Below are positions 11,901 through 26,900 of a stretch of 64,000 nucleotides of DNA, one piece after another (the first letter of the stretch is position 1; each line of letters opens with the position of its first letter). The DNA is taken from contig CP099853.1 in the NCBI GenBank assembly GCA_030062745.1, forward strand, positions 2,852,001 to 2,916,000, written 5' to 3'. The notes below the pieces were generated by a model. It did not search any database. It had not been told where the DNA came from and saw nothing but the letters and a program-made list of their open reading frames with translations. Source of the DNA: Capitulum mitella. Lineage: Eukaryota; Arthropoda; Thecostraca; Pollicipedomorpha; Pollicipedidae. The position numbers and the translations under genes were made by a program.

Positions 11901-14900
11901 ATTGGTAAGGTGCAACGGGACACGTGCGGTGCGTCTGCACCTCTTATACACCCGTATGTTTCTTATGGGCCCATGGCCGGGACGCAAACGACGCAGTTTG
12001 GTAAGATGATGGCTTGGAAAGGCGGACCAGTAGCTGGGCGATCGATTTCCACGGCTTCGAGCCGAAAGAGGTGAGCAGTAGGGTGGCGCATTTTGTTTTT
12101 TAATACTCGCTGACTTAAGCTTTTCTCGTGGTTTCATTTATTGGAAGCAGACACAGACTTTTTTGACAAAACTGAGAAATATTTACGGCTTGCGTGTCGA
12201 TCTTGAAAACAGTACTGTTCACAACGCACACTTTTAGTCACCTAGGTAACCAACTAATTGTTTTCTAAGTCCTACTGCATTGTTCACAGATATGACGTAA
12301 TATCATGTGAAACAAATTAGTGTAATATAAGACATCAAAAAGGCAGAATTTGGTAAAGCTGTGTTGAAAAACCTTATCATCCGAATGCAACAAGCTTTTT
12401 GCTCACAACGTTCTATCTATCTAATTTTCCAGCAATGCCAGGGGGTAATGACTCTGCGGAATTTAGGGGCGCAAATTAGTATCAATTTAGCATTTGTGGT
12501 GAACGTAAACTTTTGCCCAGATTCGTTAAAAAACATCCCATGAAACTAAACCTATCAAAGCCTCAAGCTGTGTTGCTAGAAATACGTTTTATGTCCCTCA
12601 TTGTGCCCATCGTCGCATCTTTTTGCATCGGGTCATCATGCAAGGAAGGTTTCTTCTCGAAATCAGCTGTTCGTTATATCTCTGATCGAGTGTCATTTTT
12701 GCGCTTTTGCGGTGTTTTAAATACAACGTATTTACGGCCTCTTTTGGAGAGAGTAGACGACCGACTGACGCCTGACGAGACACACGGCTTGACACAAGAT
12801 TCTGGACACTTGAGCCCAAGAGGTTGTGTGTCCTACCTCACAAGCAACCAAAGAAACTCTCCCAGAGAGGCCCTCTTGTTAGCTCAGTGGACAGAAACTA
12901 GACCTTACAATCGCAAGATTATGGGTTTGGATTGCGACACCACCAGCTCCCGATCGGTGATGGCATGATGTGAACTGGGCACCGGACTCATGAGCCCAGG
13001 TGGCTGTGTGCCCTAATCTTAAACCAACCAACCAACCAACCAGCCTCTTTCGGAGAGAAGGGTAACAAAAGGGGGCAGTTGATTGTAATCTAAGTTATTT
13101 ATATCCAGGTACTAACCGTGACCTTTACTAGGTTTACCTGCCTGTCCACGCGCCAGGGTTTCCTAAACGACTCTACGCTGATTGGTTTTCCGTTGTTTCA
13201 TCCGTAATCGATAAAAATACTGTAGTTCCTTAGTTAATAAGTTACTAGTTAGCCGATCTGGCAACCCTCGGCGAGGATGGCCATGAAATTACGCAAAGGA
13301 GGGAGCAGACAAAGTTAAATGGAAGACGGATGTAAAGGAAGATTACAATGCTAGTCATGCTGGAAGACCTCAATTTACTCATAATGCGACTATTTATCAT
13401 CCATTTTTCTGCATGGCGTTCCTGGCATCGCGTCTGTTAATAGCCTGGGTGGCCAAATGTAAGTTGTGCGCTGTGTACAGGTCCAATGTTAGTTTTAGTC
13501 AAATTGGGTGAATTAGCAGCTTCTTAATAAATGGAGATAATTGGTTATGTTGCCATTTTTTCCGAACCCTCACGATAAGAGAAGCTGTTTCAGTTATTTC
13601 CCAAACAGTGTGTCCACAGTCTGGCTTTTATTCTACTTTGCAAGGGCCAGACGGAGATCTTTTCTCCATACCTGAGGTTTGCTTCATTGTACAAGAAGAT
13701 GGCCCATGGGATTTCTCTCCTTGAGAAGAACCTACGCGATCCGAAAAGAAATCTGTCACTGGTGCACGCAGGTCCAGGCCCAGGTATTCTGCATGGCGGT
13801 GGTACAGACGAGAAGTTGCGTGAATGGGAAGATTCCTGTGCAGTTTTCCAGCTATGCAGTCGGCTGACAGGAGGGGCATGCAAACATCCGGGTAACAAAC
13901 AGCAGGGAAAATCCCGAAAGCTGAAGAAATCACCTTCAAATCGACGCTATAGGAGGAATTTTGCGAAAAGTTGGCAACGTTCCCATGTGGAACTGAGCTT
14001 CTAAAATCCAGCGTCATTCCGTCGCTGTCTCCCTGCACTGATGACGTTGGTGTGATGAGAGCACGAGGAAGTTTGTATAAAGCGCTTCTTCTGGAGTTTG
14101 GTAAACATCCGGATATTCTAGCACGCCACAATTAAGTCGTCACGCTCATGGTACACGACAGCCATCTTTAGCTTCAGCATGTGTTTTGGAGTCGAGCAAA
14201 CGCTAAACGAGGTCAGGCAGAAGGTTTGGTTCTCCAAGGGAAGAATCACGATCAACAAGGCACTGCATGGATGTCCCGTCTGCCGAGCGAGAAGTGACAC
14301 TCATGATAGCGAACTTGCCCAAAGCTTGCTTTGATGTGATGGATCCATTGCAGAACTCTAGAATGTTTTTTTTTTACCTATCCAAGTGAGCAAGATGATG
14401 GAGCAACGGCACTGTCTGCTGATTACGTGGTTAACAACGTACTCAGCTCTGCATCTGGAGCTTGCTGGGTCCATGGACACAGACAGCTTTCTTCTCGGAT
14501 TGCGTGGGTTCTTCTCAAGGAGAGAAATCCCATGGGCCATCTTCTTGGACACATAAGCAAACCTCCGGTGTGGGGAAAAAGATCTCCGTCTGGCCCTTGC
14601 AAAGTAGAACAAAAGCCAGATTGCGGACACACTGCTTGTGAAGTTACTGAGATGGCGTCTTAAATCGTGAGGACTCGGAAAAATGGCGACATGATCAGTT
14701 ATCTCCATTTATTCAGAAGTTGCTAACTGACCCATTTTGACCAAAACCAACATTGGCCCAGTAACCTTCACTTCAGGATCTGTTTGCGTCGCGATACGCG
14801 ATTTTGGAAGTCTGGACCTCGCAGCCAACGGCTTCTGTTGAGAATTTCTCAAGCTGTCCCCTCCCCCCGTGCACAGTCATCCGTCAGATTCAGCTTTTTC

Positions 14901-17900
14901 TGGAACGAAGCGCCACTGCAGGGGACTGGATGAGTCGAGGATCTGGTCAATGCTCTTTCCTACGAACTCATGTGATTTCGTTTCGTTCGACTTGCAACCA
15001 ACAGATGGACACATTCGTTTTGGATGCAATGCCGTACAGCCTGACTTCCTGTCCAAAAGAAGGTCGCATCGGGTTCAATTGCCAGTTTGCCTTTGATGCA
15101 GTCCGTCAGAAGCACACCCATCACAGCACTTCGCGTTTCCAGCCGCACAATGGGGAGCTGCTTCAGCGGCGCCACTCCAGTCCTGGACTCAACTAAGGAA
15201 CGGCTGACGTCACCGTCTCTGTACGCAGTACAGATGCTCCATGCAGCTCCCGGCTGCACAGTTGGTTCTCGTCAAGTCTCAGGCATCTTGCGATGTGTGG
15301 CTTCTGCAGAAATAGAAATCCACTTAGCCAAGCATCCCATGCAAGGCGGTCTGCTCCGGTCGACGCATCGTCCCAGCCAAGGTCACGCGCCCATAGTCGC
15401 CGACTCAGGAGCTTTGCTTGCAAAGCGCAAGGAGCCGCCAGACCAAATGCGTTGAACACCGGTGATATCTTGCTCAGCGCTCCGCGTTTCGTCGGCGGAG
15501 CAATTGTGCCCCTCACCTGGAAGCCAACGGTGTCGGCTTGGGCGTCCCGATCAATTCCCAGCGTTCTCTCTGCCGGCAACTTATTATGGGCCATGTAGGG
15601 CATCACCTCGATACATATCGAGATGACCCTGTGCGCTCCCTGATGCGCAGATCGCTTGCAACGCCGTGTGAGTTACAGGGAGTTCATCTTCTTATGCATG
15701 CTCCTGGCGTCATTCACAGCTTTTTCAGACTTTGAGACGTCCACGCAAAAGTTCTGCTGTACGACTGCTAAAACCGCATGGGACTCTGATGAATCTGCGT
15801 AGTTTTCTTTTGCAGTCTTTCGCAGGACGTAATTGGTGGTGGCAGGTCAGCGTCACGCGCCGAAGATAGCCGCCTCTCTCTGGTACACATCCATAGCTCT
15901 GGCAGCTTCCAGGCCTCTCGCAGGAAGCTCAGCGCCGGCTGACTTTGATCCTGTATGTTCATTCAATGATCCATCCGTCCAGTATCAGCCGCCAGCCAAC
16001 CGTTGGCTCTTCTCTAAACCTGAACGGGACTCCAATGAGACTTCATGGAAGACCATAAACGGTCAGCAGTTGCTTGAGTGATATACCCCTCAGCTGTCAG
16101 CAGCATCGAACATGAACATTTGCCAGGCCTGTTCGGGTTGTGTACAGCGCGGTGTGGGAGAAACCTTTTCGGACATGGATGCGTAACATCTTCAGGGATG
16201 ACTTTCCTTGTACACCCTTTGCTGACATACACCCCGAAAGGATAGTGTTCTAGCCATTTGCTTTTACAAGTTCCCACTCCAGGCTTTTCTTTATGGTTTC
16301 GAGCTCACGAAGGACCATAAAACAGGTGTCTGGGAAAGTCATCTCATCTTCTTCCCATACCAGGCAAACCTGATATGTTATCTAACCTTTGTTTGTTTTT
16401 CCCCAGAATGTTCAGGGTTCGAATGTGTCCCTGTGACTGCGCTTCTTGTTTGATATTTCTTTCCGAATGATTCAGTCTCCCACCACTGCTTCACCAGCTT
16501 GGCCAGGTCCTCTTGAGGCGCTGATGTCTTGCTAACGTGCAGCACGTGCCAAACTGCCGGTAGTGCTAGCTGTGAGATGTGTCAAGTCCTGGCCATTTGC
16601 CGTCGGCTATGCGGCTGGTTCATCGCATTTTACGACTCTGGCTTCCTTTTATATGACAACTTCAGCGACATTTTTTCCCAGTTGCACTTCGACGCGGTGA
16701 TAACTTGCATCAGGCATTTCGATGCTGGCCAGATAGAGCCAGTCTCCTTGCTGCGTACAGTCTACGTACTGCGTTGGCACGTCCAGGTTCGGGACATACC
16801 AGACCTCCACGCTAATGCAACGTCAGTAGAAGCCGCGTTTTGAGCACCGGACGCTGCTGACCTTTGTCTTCGATACTGTTAATGTACAGTGGCTGACGTC
16901 TTGCAGTGAGACCAAGCTCCCGTATCACGTTATTCTTAAAAAAGAAAGAGAGAGAGAGAGAGGTCTCAGCCCCCTGGTCCAGTACGGCGAAAGTATCCTG
17001 AACCTTGCATACTGTCCGTATGCTCGAATCAGGACGACCTGAAGAAAGGCCGATGAAATGTTCTTGCCCTGAGGGGCGGTGACGATGACTATCGTCCGCA
17101 TTGTCCGCGGAGGGCCCGGCGGCGAACACCGGTACTACCGTACAGCAGAACATGACTGCAGCCATTTTAATCACAGCGAAGGCGATATCAACAATACCGG
17201 GACATATGGCCGTGGCCAACACAGGAGAATTACCTGTTGTTGTTGACGAAAAGTTCTACGCGTTCATTCGCCGATTATTAGCCTTTGAAAGTTCTGCACT
17301 CGAAGAGTTTATGCCGATGGATTTACACACGTCTCAGATGGGTTTCTCCGTAATGACAGTCCAATAGCGAGTCGTGTTGATTACCGGAATCCGAATTCTG
17401 ACTTTTCTGAGACTTCTCGATTTCCGAATAGGAAGTCGGTTGGACATAGCACTTATTTCTCAGAAAAAAAACTGGACGGCATACTGCAAGCCAACTGTTC
17501 AAAAAAGTGACAAAACCAAATGTTGCTTAATGTTCCAGTCATAAACTCAACTCCAAGCATGACACAGAACTCCATTTTATACTCAACACCATGGTTGGCT
17601 AGGCCCCTGCACCTTGCATCGTCTGTTCGTTTCCACACACAAAATCCTCATGTCCTTATTGCATACGTTTCAAATGAAGCAAGACTGCTGCTGGTCAGAC
17701 CAGTCATCATGGACTTCTAAGTAAAAACTGGAATGCATCACGTTGGTGTCAGTTTTAATGTCATGATAATGTCCAAACAGAGCACAATATATTATGCTGC
17801 CATTGGCCAGAACAAATGACCAGACTAGACTAAAAGTAATTCAATAATTTATGAACTGCACATAACCCATAAATGCAGTTTTGTGAAACTATTGAGAGTG

Positions 17901-20900
17901 CTCAGCCAGCTTTTAGGCCCATTTTCTCATTCAATGCCCACAGGCACGATGTTCAATTTGAGATTGCTGAGGCTGCCTACGCATCCCAGAAAGATAAATA
18001 CGACTTTAGCCCTATGGAAGGCCTACAACTATCTCATAACACTGCAGACTAGGAACAGGTCTAATAATTTGCAGATGACCTACGGCTATTCCACAGCATC
18101 TGCAAACTAGACTGCCATTCATGATGTGCGACATGGCTTAAACACACCTTTCTCCATAACATTGGCTTGTGACATAAGTGTATTTCAGCAAATATGTCGG
18201 CTTATTGTTATACTGTACTTTCCTCCCACCATATAACCTACCTAATTTAATGATGTAAAGTGACTGGATTCCCAGCTATATTCCCAGGATTCCATGTCAC
18301 CATAGTACGCCACACAAACGTCCCTCTTAACCCTATACCCGGAGAGCTAGACGGTATGGTATGGTCGATTCCCGGTGGGGGGAGGGGTGGAGGATTCGGC
18401 CCCCCCCCCTGAGATCTCGAGAACTACATATCCGATTTCATAGCAACAAGATCGATTTGCCATGACGTGAACTACATTTTCACAAAAGAGTTTTTCAAAA
18501 TTTTGAATTGTATGGATACAGGGGCAAAAATGTCAAAATCAGGGGTATTTTTGGACTTCTTATAATTACCTTGTTTATGGACTGATTTCGATGCAACTGT
18601 CATGAATCGAGAGATTATGGATAGGACTTTCACCATTGATACACACATCTGAAATTTTGAGAAAATTCATGGGCGTTCACAGGGTTTTAAAAATAGGAAG
18701 ATTAGTTTTCCAACAAATGAATGAACAAAAGAGGCAAAAACAATTTTTGGCTTCTGCTAGTCATGCTATGCTAAAGAAGTACAAATCACATTATAATGCT
18801 TATATAACGTCAGCATAGGCGGTGCCAGGGACATGAAAAAGGGGGAACCGTCATGGTCACACGTTCTTCACATCAACTTGTGACCTTTGACCTTAAATGA
18901 CCTCCACTGACGTTGGAGGCACTTGGAATGTTCTGCATTTAATATTATCTGGAAACGTTTTCAATCATTTGAATTCACTATTTCCAAAAATTTCATCTTA
19001 TGGCTATTGCGAAATAGGGTACGCGCACTGACATTTGAGGTTATTGCTCCGTGACCCGACGTGATATCAAGCTGGAACTTGATACACAAGTAGAGGGCAC
19101 CATTCTACGCCGTACGTAATCCAGGTTTGGCATTTGAAAAAAAAAATGAAATATCAATAAAACCAAATTTTGACCTTTGACATTGGCCTGACCTTGTAAG
19201 GTGACCCCAGATGAACAAAATTACATCTGCACATTGCCCATGTATTTCGCTATACATCCATATAAGTTTTAAGTTCTATATTAAAAACGCTATTTTTGGC
19301 ATACAGTTTCCTTTTGCCCTCAATGGCCAAAAATGGCTTGAGGTGCCTCCCAAAGACGTTGCCTGGCTCCGCCTCTGAGCAAAACAGAAGTTTGAAATTT
19401 CGTCACAGCGCGTAGAAAAAATAGGTAGGCAAAATGACCAGGTTTCGTGAGGCTTCGTTAAAAAGCCCCGGAATTGGCAAGCAAAAAACCCGAGGGGTAG
19501 AATTCAGCCCCCCTGCCGGGTGAAAGCCAGTCCTATTGCTTGATGGCCCGGGAAGATGCGCCACATTTATTGTCATACGTCTGTCCTTTAACCTAAAGAG
19601 CTGCCAGATTGTAAAGAAAAATCCTAGTAGTTACCGTTTCTTAAACAAATATTTCACACAAAAGTAACATTGGGAAGAGTACACAGAATGCACCATACTT
19701 CTGTAAGCAAACACGCAGGTGCGAGACGAAAAAGTCCAGAGTGAGGAAGGGTGGGGGTGGAGCATTTGTTGATGTCATATCATGAAAGTACTCATGCATT
19801 TTACCTTATGACCAGCACCGCAGGCTTAAAAAAATGAGAGATATGATCATTTTATCCCATCTTCTTTCGTCAACCGTGATTGTAAGTCATCTTTATAAAA
19901 ATGAGCAATACATGCAGTCCTGGCTGTTCGTAAATCGGAAGCAAGCGTTGTTTTTTTCTTTTTATATCGGGATTTTCTTGGACAGAATTCGATCGTGGAC
20001 AATCTTGGACACTCGCATGGCTCCCTGCTCGGAACTTGGTCGGAAAAAGGCTTGCATTTTTTTGAAAATAGCAACAGTAGTAGGGAAGATCGACGTCTGC
20101 ATGGCATGTTGGCTCCTGCTGGGTTTAGCAGGCCGCCTTCGCCAGTGGTGTACGTCATGTCCACTTGTACACATCATGCTTATTCGGTCTTGCTGCCACA
20201 ACTGTTTGTTCATATGCAGCAGGTTTGATCGCTATGGCTCCATTTCGAAACCGCGCTTTCCTCGGTCTCGTCCGAGCTTCCTGAGAAGTTTTTCTATGAT
20301 TCTCCTCAGATTTTCTGAGGCTTTCATGTCTACGTTGTAGTTAATTTACTGCAGAATATTGGCCATTACATGCAGATTTCTTGACCATTCGGCCAGTGTT
20401 ACTGCGTTATGGTCAGTCACTGAATGTGCCCGCAGCAAAAGCCATGTTTGCTTGGGCCATTGTCCCTGGTGTTCCATACTGACGCTGCAAATCCCGGAGC
20501 GTCTTCTCATACAACTTTCCATTAGACAGGAGTCAACAGACGGCGTCCATAACCGGTCCTTGCAGGCGTCCCTGGAGGTATGTTAGGTGCTCAGCATCTG
20601 ATATATCTGTCCTCATTCACAGCGCTGTATACCAACGCTCTGAAAAGAGCGCTCCAAGGGAGCCAGTGGAACGGATCACCGTTGAAATTTTCGATCGGGA
20701 ACTTTGGAAGAGAACCCGACCTTTTGCTCCTGACAGCGTCTGCAAAGGGACGATAATGTCGATCCAGCTTCCATCGGAGAAATTTAACGATGCGGTACGA
20801 TCATCGATTGCGTCAGTTTATTTTAACGATGGCGGTAATTTCGGTAACGATCCGCCATTAGGTCAGCTCAATTCGGCTGAAAGTACCAATTAATGTGACG

Positions 20901-23900
20901 GATTTTTCAAGGCGCCCTTTAAAAACAAAGAAAATGATAGCAAAATAAATAAAAAAAGAAACAAAGAACTAAGGCGGGTAGTCCTTGCCTGATGAAGAAG
21001 TAGCTTTACAGTGGATTTAAAGACGACCAGGAGACAGAATCGCTGAAAACTGAAATAAAGAAAGCTGAAATGAAAACTGACAGAACGCTGGAATTACTGT
21101 GAGAAGGGTGGCGCTCTCTCAAGAAGAGTAGGAAGAGAGTCAATGACGCATCAGATTGTTGTCCCAAGAGTTGCTGTTTTTTATGGCAAGTTCCCATTTG
21201 CTGCAGCCTGGCGTGGGCGCCGTTCATCCTCGTAAAACTGCATGCCTTCTTTCTTGACATCGTCTGAGAGTAACCAGTTTCTTCCAGTTTTTTCAATCGC
21301 ATCGGGGGCTCCGGTGTCCCACAACTTGTCCAGGCTTTCTGAGAATCCCCCCGCCTGTACCTGAGTCATTTACGTTTCTTGCTGTTCTGCAGCGGGTGAC
21401 ACCCTGCGCGCATTAATTCTAGCTTTCTTTCGCTGTTCTGTCTCTTGGTAGTCTTTATATGCGCCAGAACGCCATGACAGTTTCCAACGTGGCTTTGAAC
21501 GCGGCGTTCTTGTCAGAAGCCGCCTGATTAGAATGGAGTAACACTGGGGGCTTGGCGCGCAGTCGGCAATCGGGCGCCGCCGATCGAGGAAGACGACTGA
21601 CCAGTTACGAATACGTTCATGGCCGACCTCAGGGAATGCGGTGCTCTTTTTGGTGTCTTCATCGTAAAACTCGACTGACGCGAGCAGAAAACGGACGGCG
21701 CTGGCCTCCGCCGCCGGTCACGCGTTCAGCTCCGGGTGGATACGAGGGCTGCACACCTCGCACTATCTCACCCTACCTGTTATTACTGTAAGTTCGTACC
21801 TACCTACTTATCCCTTTACTTCCTCCCACTGCTTGGAGGTCCACCGGCCTTCCCGGTCTCGTCGAGCCCCACGTAGAATCCCCGGCCGACCAACGCCGCC
21901 GCTACTGCCGGCATTTGTAACACAAGCAGCGCACGGCGCACAGAGTGCAGCTCTAGGGATACGAGGGCTGCACACCTCGCAGGTAAACTCAATAAATGCT
22001 CAATGCTCCATTGGTCAACATCGAAGGAGCTGAACGTGTGCGAAGTAAGCTTGTTGCGGATGGGATTTCATACGTGGTGGTCGCTCGGAAAGGTTCAGAT
22101 CGAGGTCTTTGTGTGCTCGTCCAAAACTTGGAACCTCTAACGCCCGAATGCGCAAGCCGATCGTGACACAAGTGGCACCATCGGGTGCGCCGATTTTGCG
22201 GACAGATTGTGGTGCAGCTTTCGAAGTGCCTCGTGGCGTGCGGCACGTGCCACATAGCGCGAGTCGGACCTCTGCAGAATTCACCTGATCACGGGAACAG
22301 GTCAAACGGTAGGTACTGTTGACTCAAGACTTAGTGACAACATGGGCGGGTTCGTGCTTTTGTGGTTGGCGCCCACATGTCATGCACGTGGCGATCCGCA
22401 GGCACGTGTTTTGATTTGGACCTGGATACCTTCGAGTACCGTCAACAGTGACCTCAGCGGCTGAAATTTAGTGGTTAGATAGACCAGCCCCTCGGGAAAC
22501 GAACATTATCCCATATGATGGACAGGATGAAATTGGCCACATGCAGCGCACTTGTGCCTCTTTTGTGCCCGTGTTTCTCACGGGCCAATGGCCGGGACGC
22601 AAACGGCGCAGACTGGTCGCCACGTGGCTTGGGAATGGGGGAGGCGAGCTGGAAGGCCGATTTTGATGGATTCACGCCGAAACGGGAGCGTGTACAGACT
22701 ATTTTTGGCTTTATGAAGTCAGTTTCGTTTCCATTCCGTTCTTAACTAGGTGTCCTTTTTTTAGTGAATACAATTCTGTTAGATGTATCTTTACACATGT
22801 GTCCACACGTGTCCTAGATTTCTGAATCGATGTGGTGCTTATTTGTATATTCATTTTGCTTTTTTAGTTTTCGTTTATTGTGTTTATTATATGGTATAAA
22901 TATATACGCATTTATACATATGTGTATATGTATATGTATATGTATATAATGCTGTCAATTAAAGCAGGTCCTTCCATCCTTTGGTTTCAAGGTAAAGTTT
23001 GGGACCAGTCAGTTTGGCTGGCTCATTTATAGGTCTGCAACACGTTGTCAGTTCATGTAACTGTTCCAGACGCCCATCAGATGAATAATCTCACACGTTG
23101 TCAGTTCATGTAACTGTTCCAGACGCCCGTCAGATGAACAATCTCACACGTTCAAGAACAGCAGACTTTCAATGCAGTGTTTGCACATCTGGCATTGTCC
23201 CTTGTCCAGCCCTGTACGTGCACAGGACAGAAAAAACCATCTCGTCGGAAGCTGGCCATCGGTCATCCTACGCCAAAAGGCATCAGAATCGACTCGACCC
23301 CTTTCGATTTTGATGAAATTTGGCGCACTCATAGTACCCATTTAAAAAAGTTCAGCCGTAAATCTTTAGCCCTGGTGATCTTTGAGATCAAAGGTACAGG
23401 TCATGAAAGGTCCCCAATTTTACAGACATTGCATGATTCAAATGCCCCTAACTCGGTTACGATTCTTACAGACACGTCCGATTAGCGCCATTTAAAATAG
23501 AAACATATCGTATTTCTTAAATAAGCTCATTTTTGGTGATCTGGGGTTGGCCTTTGACCTGAATAGGTCACATGAAACATTTTTGGTTTTCGCCAAGTAT
23601 TCCCACCGCGGTCTTCGCGTAAATGTACTACAATATGCCCCCAGGTATTTATAATGAGCCTGACAAAATTCATTTCTGGACAAACTGAAACCTTTTCAGA
23701 TATTCCGAATCCCGTGTTGCAAAGTGGCGCTTGAGAAATACACTTTGGTATGTATTTCATACCAACATATTTGTGTACCCAAATATGTACCCAAATCACC
23801 CAAACATATTTGTGTATTTCAAGCTTATCGTCATACAGAGGTAAACGCATGCAGAGTAGTACCAGAAAATTTAAACGATACGACAGTGTACGTGCTTCTT

Positions 23901-26900
23901 CAAGCGAGACGCGGTTTTAAATACCCTAAAGAAGTGTGCTCGTAGTGCCTAGAGGCAGGGCGTACCATGATACCGCTGCTGTGTAGGGGAAGCTCGCTAG
24001 GTCGACTGAGCTTACTTGACAAAGAATGATCGATTTTGTGCCTTTTGTTTGTCCTCGGTTTTAGGTGTCCGGCAGTTGGACGGTTTCCAGATTCTGTTTT
24101 GAGCTTCTCGCCGTGCTCTTAGACAAACGCTAGTTTTTTTGTCGTTGCTGGCTTTATTTGGCTCCGAAACGTACTAAAGGCACGAATAACACTAGAAACT
24201 GAATAACTTTTCCCATTCTTTACCTGTCATCAAACGGACGTATGAAGCCAGGTTTGGTATCCTTGGAAAACAACAGGAACAGCACAAACACAAAGTTTTT
24301 GCAACTAATTTCAAAATGTGGACATTGGAAGGCTGTTCATTGAAATTCACGCATTGAAACGCGTGACGCAAAAGCATTACAGGAAGCTGGTAGTGCATTT
24401 TACGCTAACAGACGATTTACCGTTTCTCATATCGAAAAGCTGGGTATATAAAAAATAATCATATGCCACGTGCTAGAAGTGTGACCAAAGGACGGCCTTG
24501 GAAAGAAAGGGTGATTGCACGCGATTGTAAGGATGTACTAATGTCGCGTGAAAAGATGCGTGGTAACGGTACAACGGGTACTTATTGATGGAATGTTGGT
24601 CCCTGAACGAAAATTGCATGAACTTTGAGACGCATTATCACACTATGTGAAACAGACACACTAGTGGAGTCACTGCCATCAGTATAGAAGCATTTCACGT
24701 TACATGCACGGGTGAAAGAAGGCGACGAAAAGTGTGGGACGGGACCATTCGTCCGGAAGGGGCGGCAACCTGCGAGCGGAGCGCCGATCTCAAGCGGTAA
24801 TGGGGTAAAATGGCGCATTCTTTTTTGGCGAATGCTAGATGGCGAACGCTAAATAGCGACATGTAAAAACGACGACATGCTAAAATGACGAACGGCAAAA
24901 TGACGCAGAACGCGAAGGCGAACCATTTGGCCAGTTGCCATTTCAACGTGTCGCCATTTTTACGTGTCTTTCTCTTCAGCATTCGCCATCCAGCATTCGC
25001 CCAAAAAACATTCGCCATTCAACATTCACTAGGCACCGTCTCAAGCAGGGGCGCCATCTACGTAGAACGAATCCAGTAATTTACTTTCATATTTGCGGAT
25101 ATAACGGCACATATACAAATGTGTTTTCTTTAGATACATGGACTCGGACATGAGCGGTGTCACAGAACCAGACGAGGTGAGGCACATTTGCTTGTGCTCC
25201 TGTGGCAATGTGACGTTCGATTTCGGACTTTTGGAGGCATGTTTTGTATTTCTTCGTTTCGTGATATTGGTTCGAAACAGCTGCGTCACATCTGATTCTT
25301 TCCCACAAAGACCTTCTCTCCCGGCCTCCAGTGGTAAAAACAGTTATCCAGGGAAATACGTTTTTAAAATGTCAGTATCCCTAAAATAGTGACGACGAAG
25401 AAAGCCGTCATTCGAGCTTATTCAGTTAAATTGTCAGCTATGACGACTAACAATACATCTCTTGGAATCCTGTTGGGTATACTGCTGGGTATACCGTGGT
25501 ATACGGTATATGGTTCCAGCTAAGGGCTAGTCTGGTGAAATGTAAAGACTGAACGCATAAAACGGAAATAAGCGTGCACACGGCCAGCCTGCCTGCACCA
25601 GTCTGCCTGTACCTTGTAAGATGTGCCTGTTCTGTATGGGGCGCCGAGTCCGCATGGGTGCCTGGTCCGTAGTGTGGGTGCCAAATACATGGGTGGTGCC
25701 TGATTGTACGGGAGGGGGGAGGGGGGCGCCTGACCTGTAAAGAGCGCCTGCATCGGCACCAAGTCTTGCCTGTGAGGAAAGCCAAATACTTGACAGGTGT
25801 CTCATCTGTACAGGAGGCCTGGCCTCTATGGGCGCCGAGTACGTGAGGCTTAACTAACGCTTACGAGAGAGCTTGTCTATAAGCGACGCTGTGTCAACAA
25901 GGAGTGGTTGATCAATACATGGGGAAGATGTGTCGCCATCAGCCATTGCCTGGAGGCTGAATGACATTTAGGCCAAAAGGCCCTCCCTCAAGAGGAAAAA
26001 AAACGGAAAAACAGAAAGACGGACTTCGTCATCTTAGGATCGCGTTTAAGACCTTTTTTTACTTTCCCTCGAAGACATTTTTTGTTCTAGCATAAAAGGG
26101 GGCGCCCGCACCACGAGTCAAAATGGCGTTGACGTCCCCCGTGCCCCCTGAAACTACATCCATGGCTATCTGAAGTTACATTCACGACTGAGTTTGTTTT
26201 TTCACGATGCAATACTCGCGTATAAAATAAGTCGGAGGTGGAACTGCCGCTTCGGAGCCCGCAGTCCCGCAGTGTGCGGGTTTTTAGATCCGGAGGGCTT
26301 TTTGCGGGCTTTACTAACTGGCCTATAGGTTTCTGCAGCCCGTTATAGATTCAGGTGCTAAATGTTTACTTTTAATTTGCAGACGTTCAGAAAATGTTCC
26401 AGCAAATGCAAAGGATGATTACATGTACGGGATAATATGCAACCCAAAAGACCGGCACTTTAGACAAAGTTGCATAGGATAGCATATGTCAAGTGTTATA
26501 GCTTCCTTGTAGCTCAAGAGAAGATTGTTGCAAATCAAAATTGAGATGTGCTGTTACATCAACGTTCTGCGCGAGTAATGAAGACATATACATACCATAT
26601 GCACAAGGCATATACTCATCGCAGTTCTATGGACTATGCTTGAAAACAAAAGCAAAAAGTCTTTCAAAATATGTTTTACTACAGAGGTAGTCAACAGCGA
26701 ATGAATAACTTCCATGTTCAGTCTGTCAATAACACGCCTCCGACCAGAGGCTGACTGACCCCTTAGGTTTCTCCAAGATATCGAGAGAGCGAACTGAAGC
26801 AGCGCCATGAATCTTTGTGTACCGTTTCCTTGTTCATTTTTACACCTTGCGTCAAAGCTCTGACGTCAAGGCAAGTGTCTGACCTAGGTCAGGTCAAGCG

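Larger units (their letters stand above)
22701..24809. other. Intron sequence, unassigned
   Basis: Apart from the two simple repeats listed separately, nothing is recognised. Around 23745-23815 a short segment has repeated ACATATTTGTGTA and ACCCAAATATG words that can pair with each other. Confidence 0.5.

Noticed and set aside
12870-13042. Possible tRNA gene
   Set aside because: A and B boxes are present but stems are not complementary, and a SINE body and AACC tail follow.
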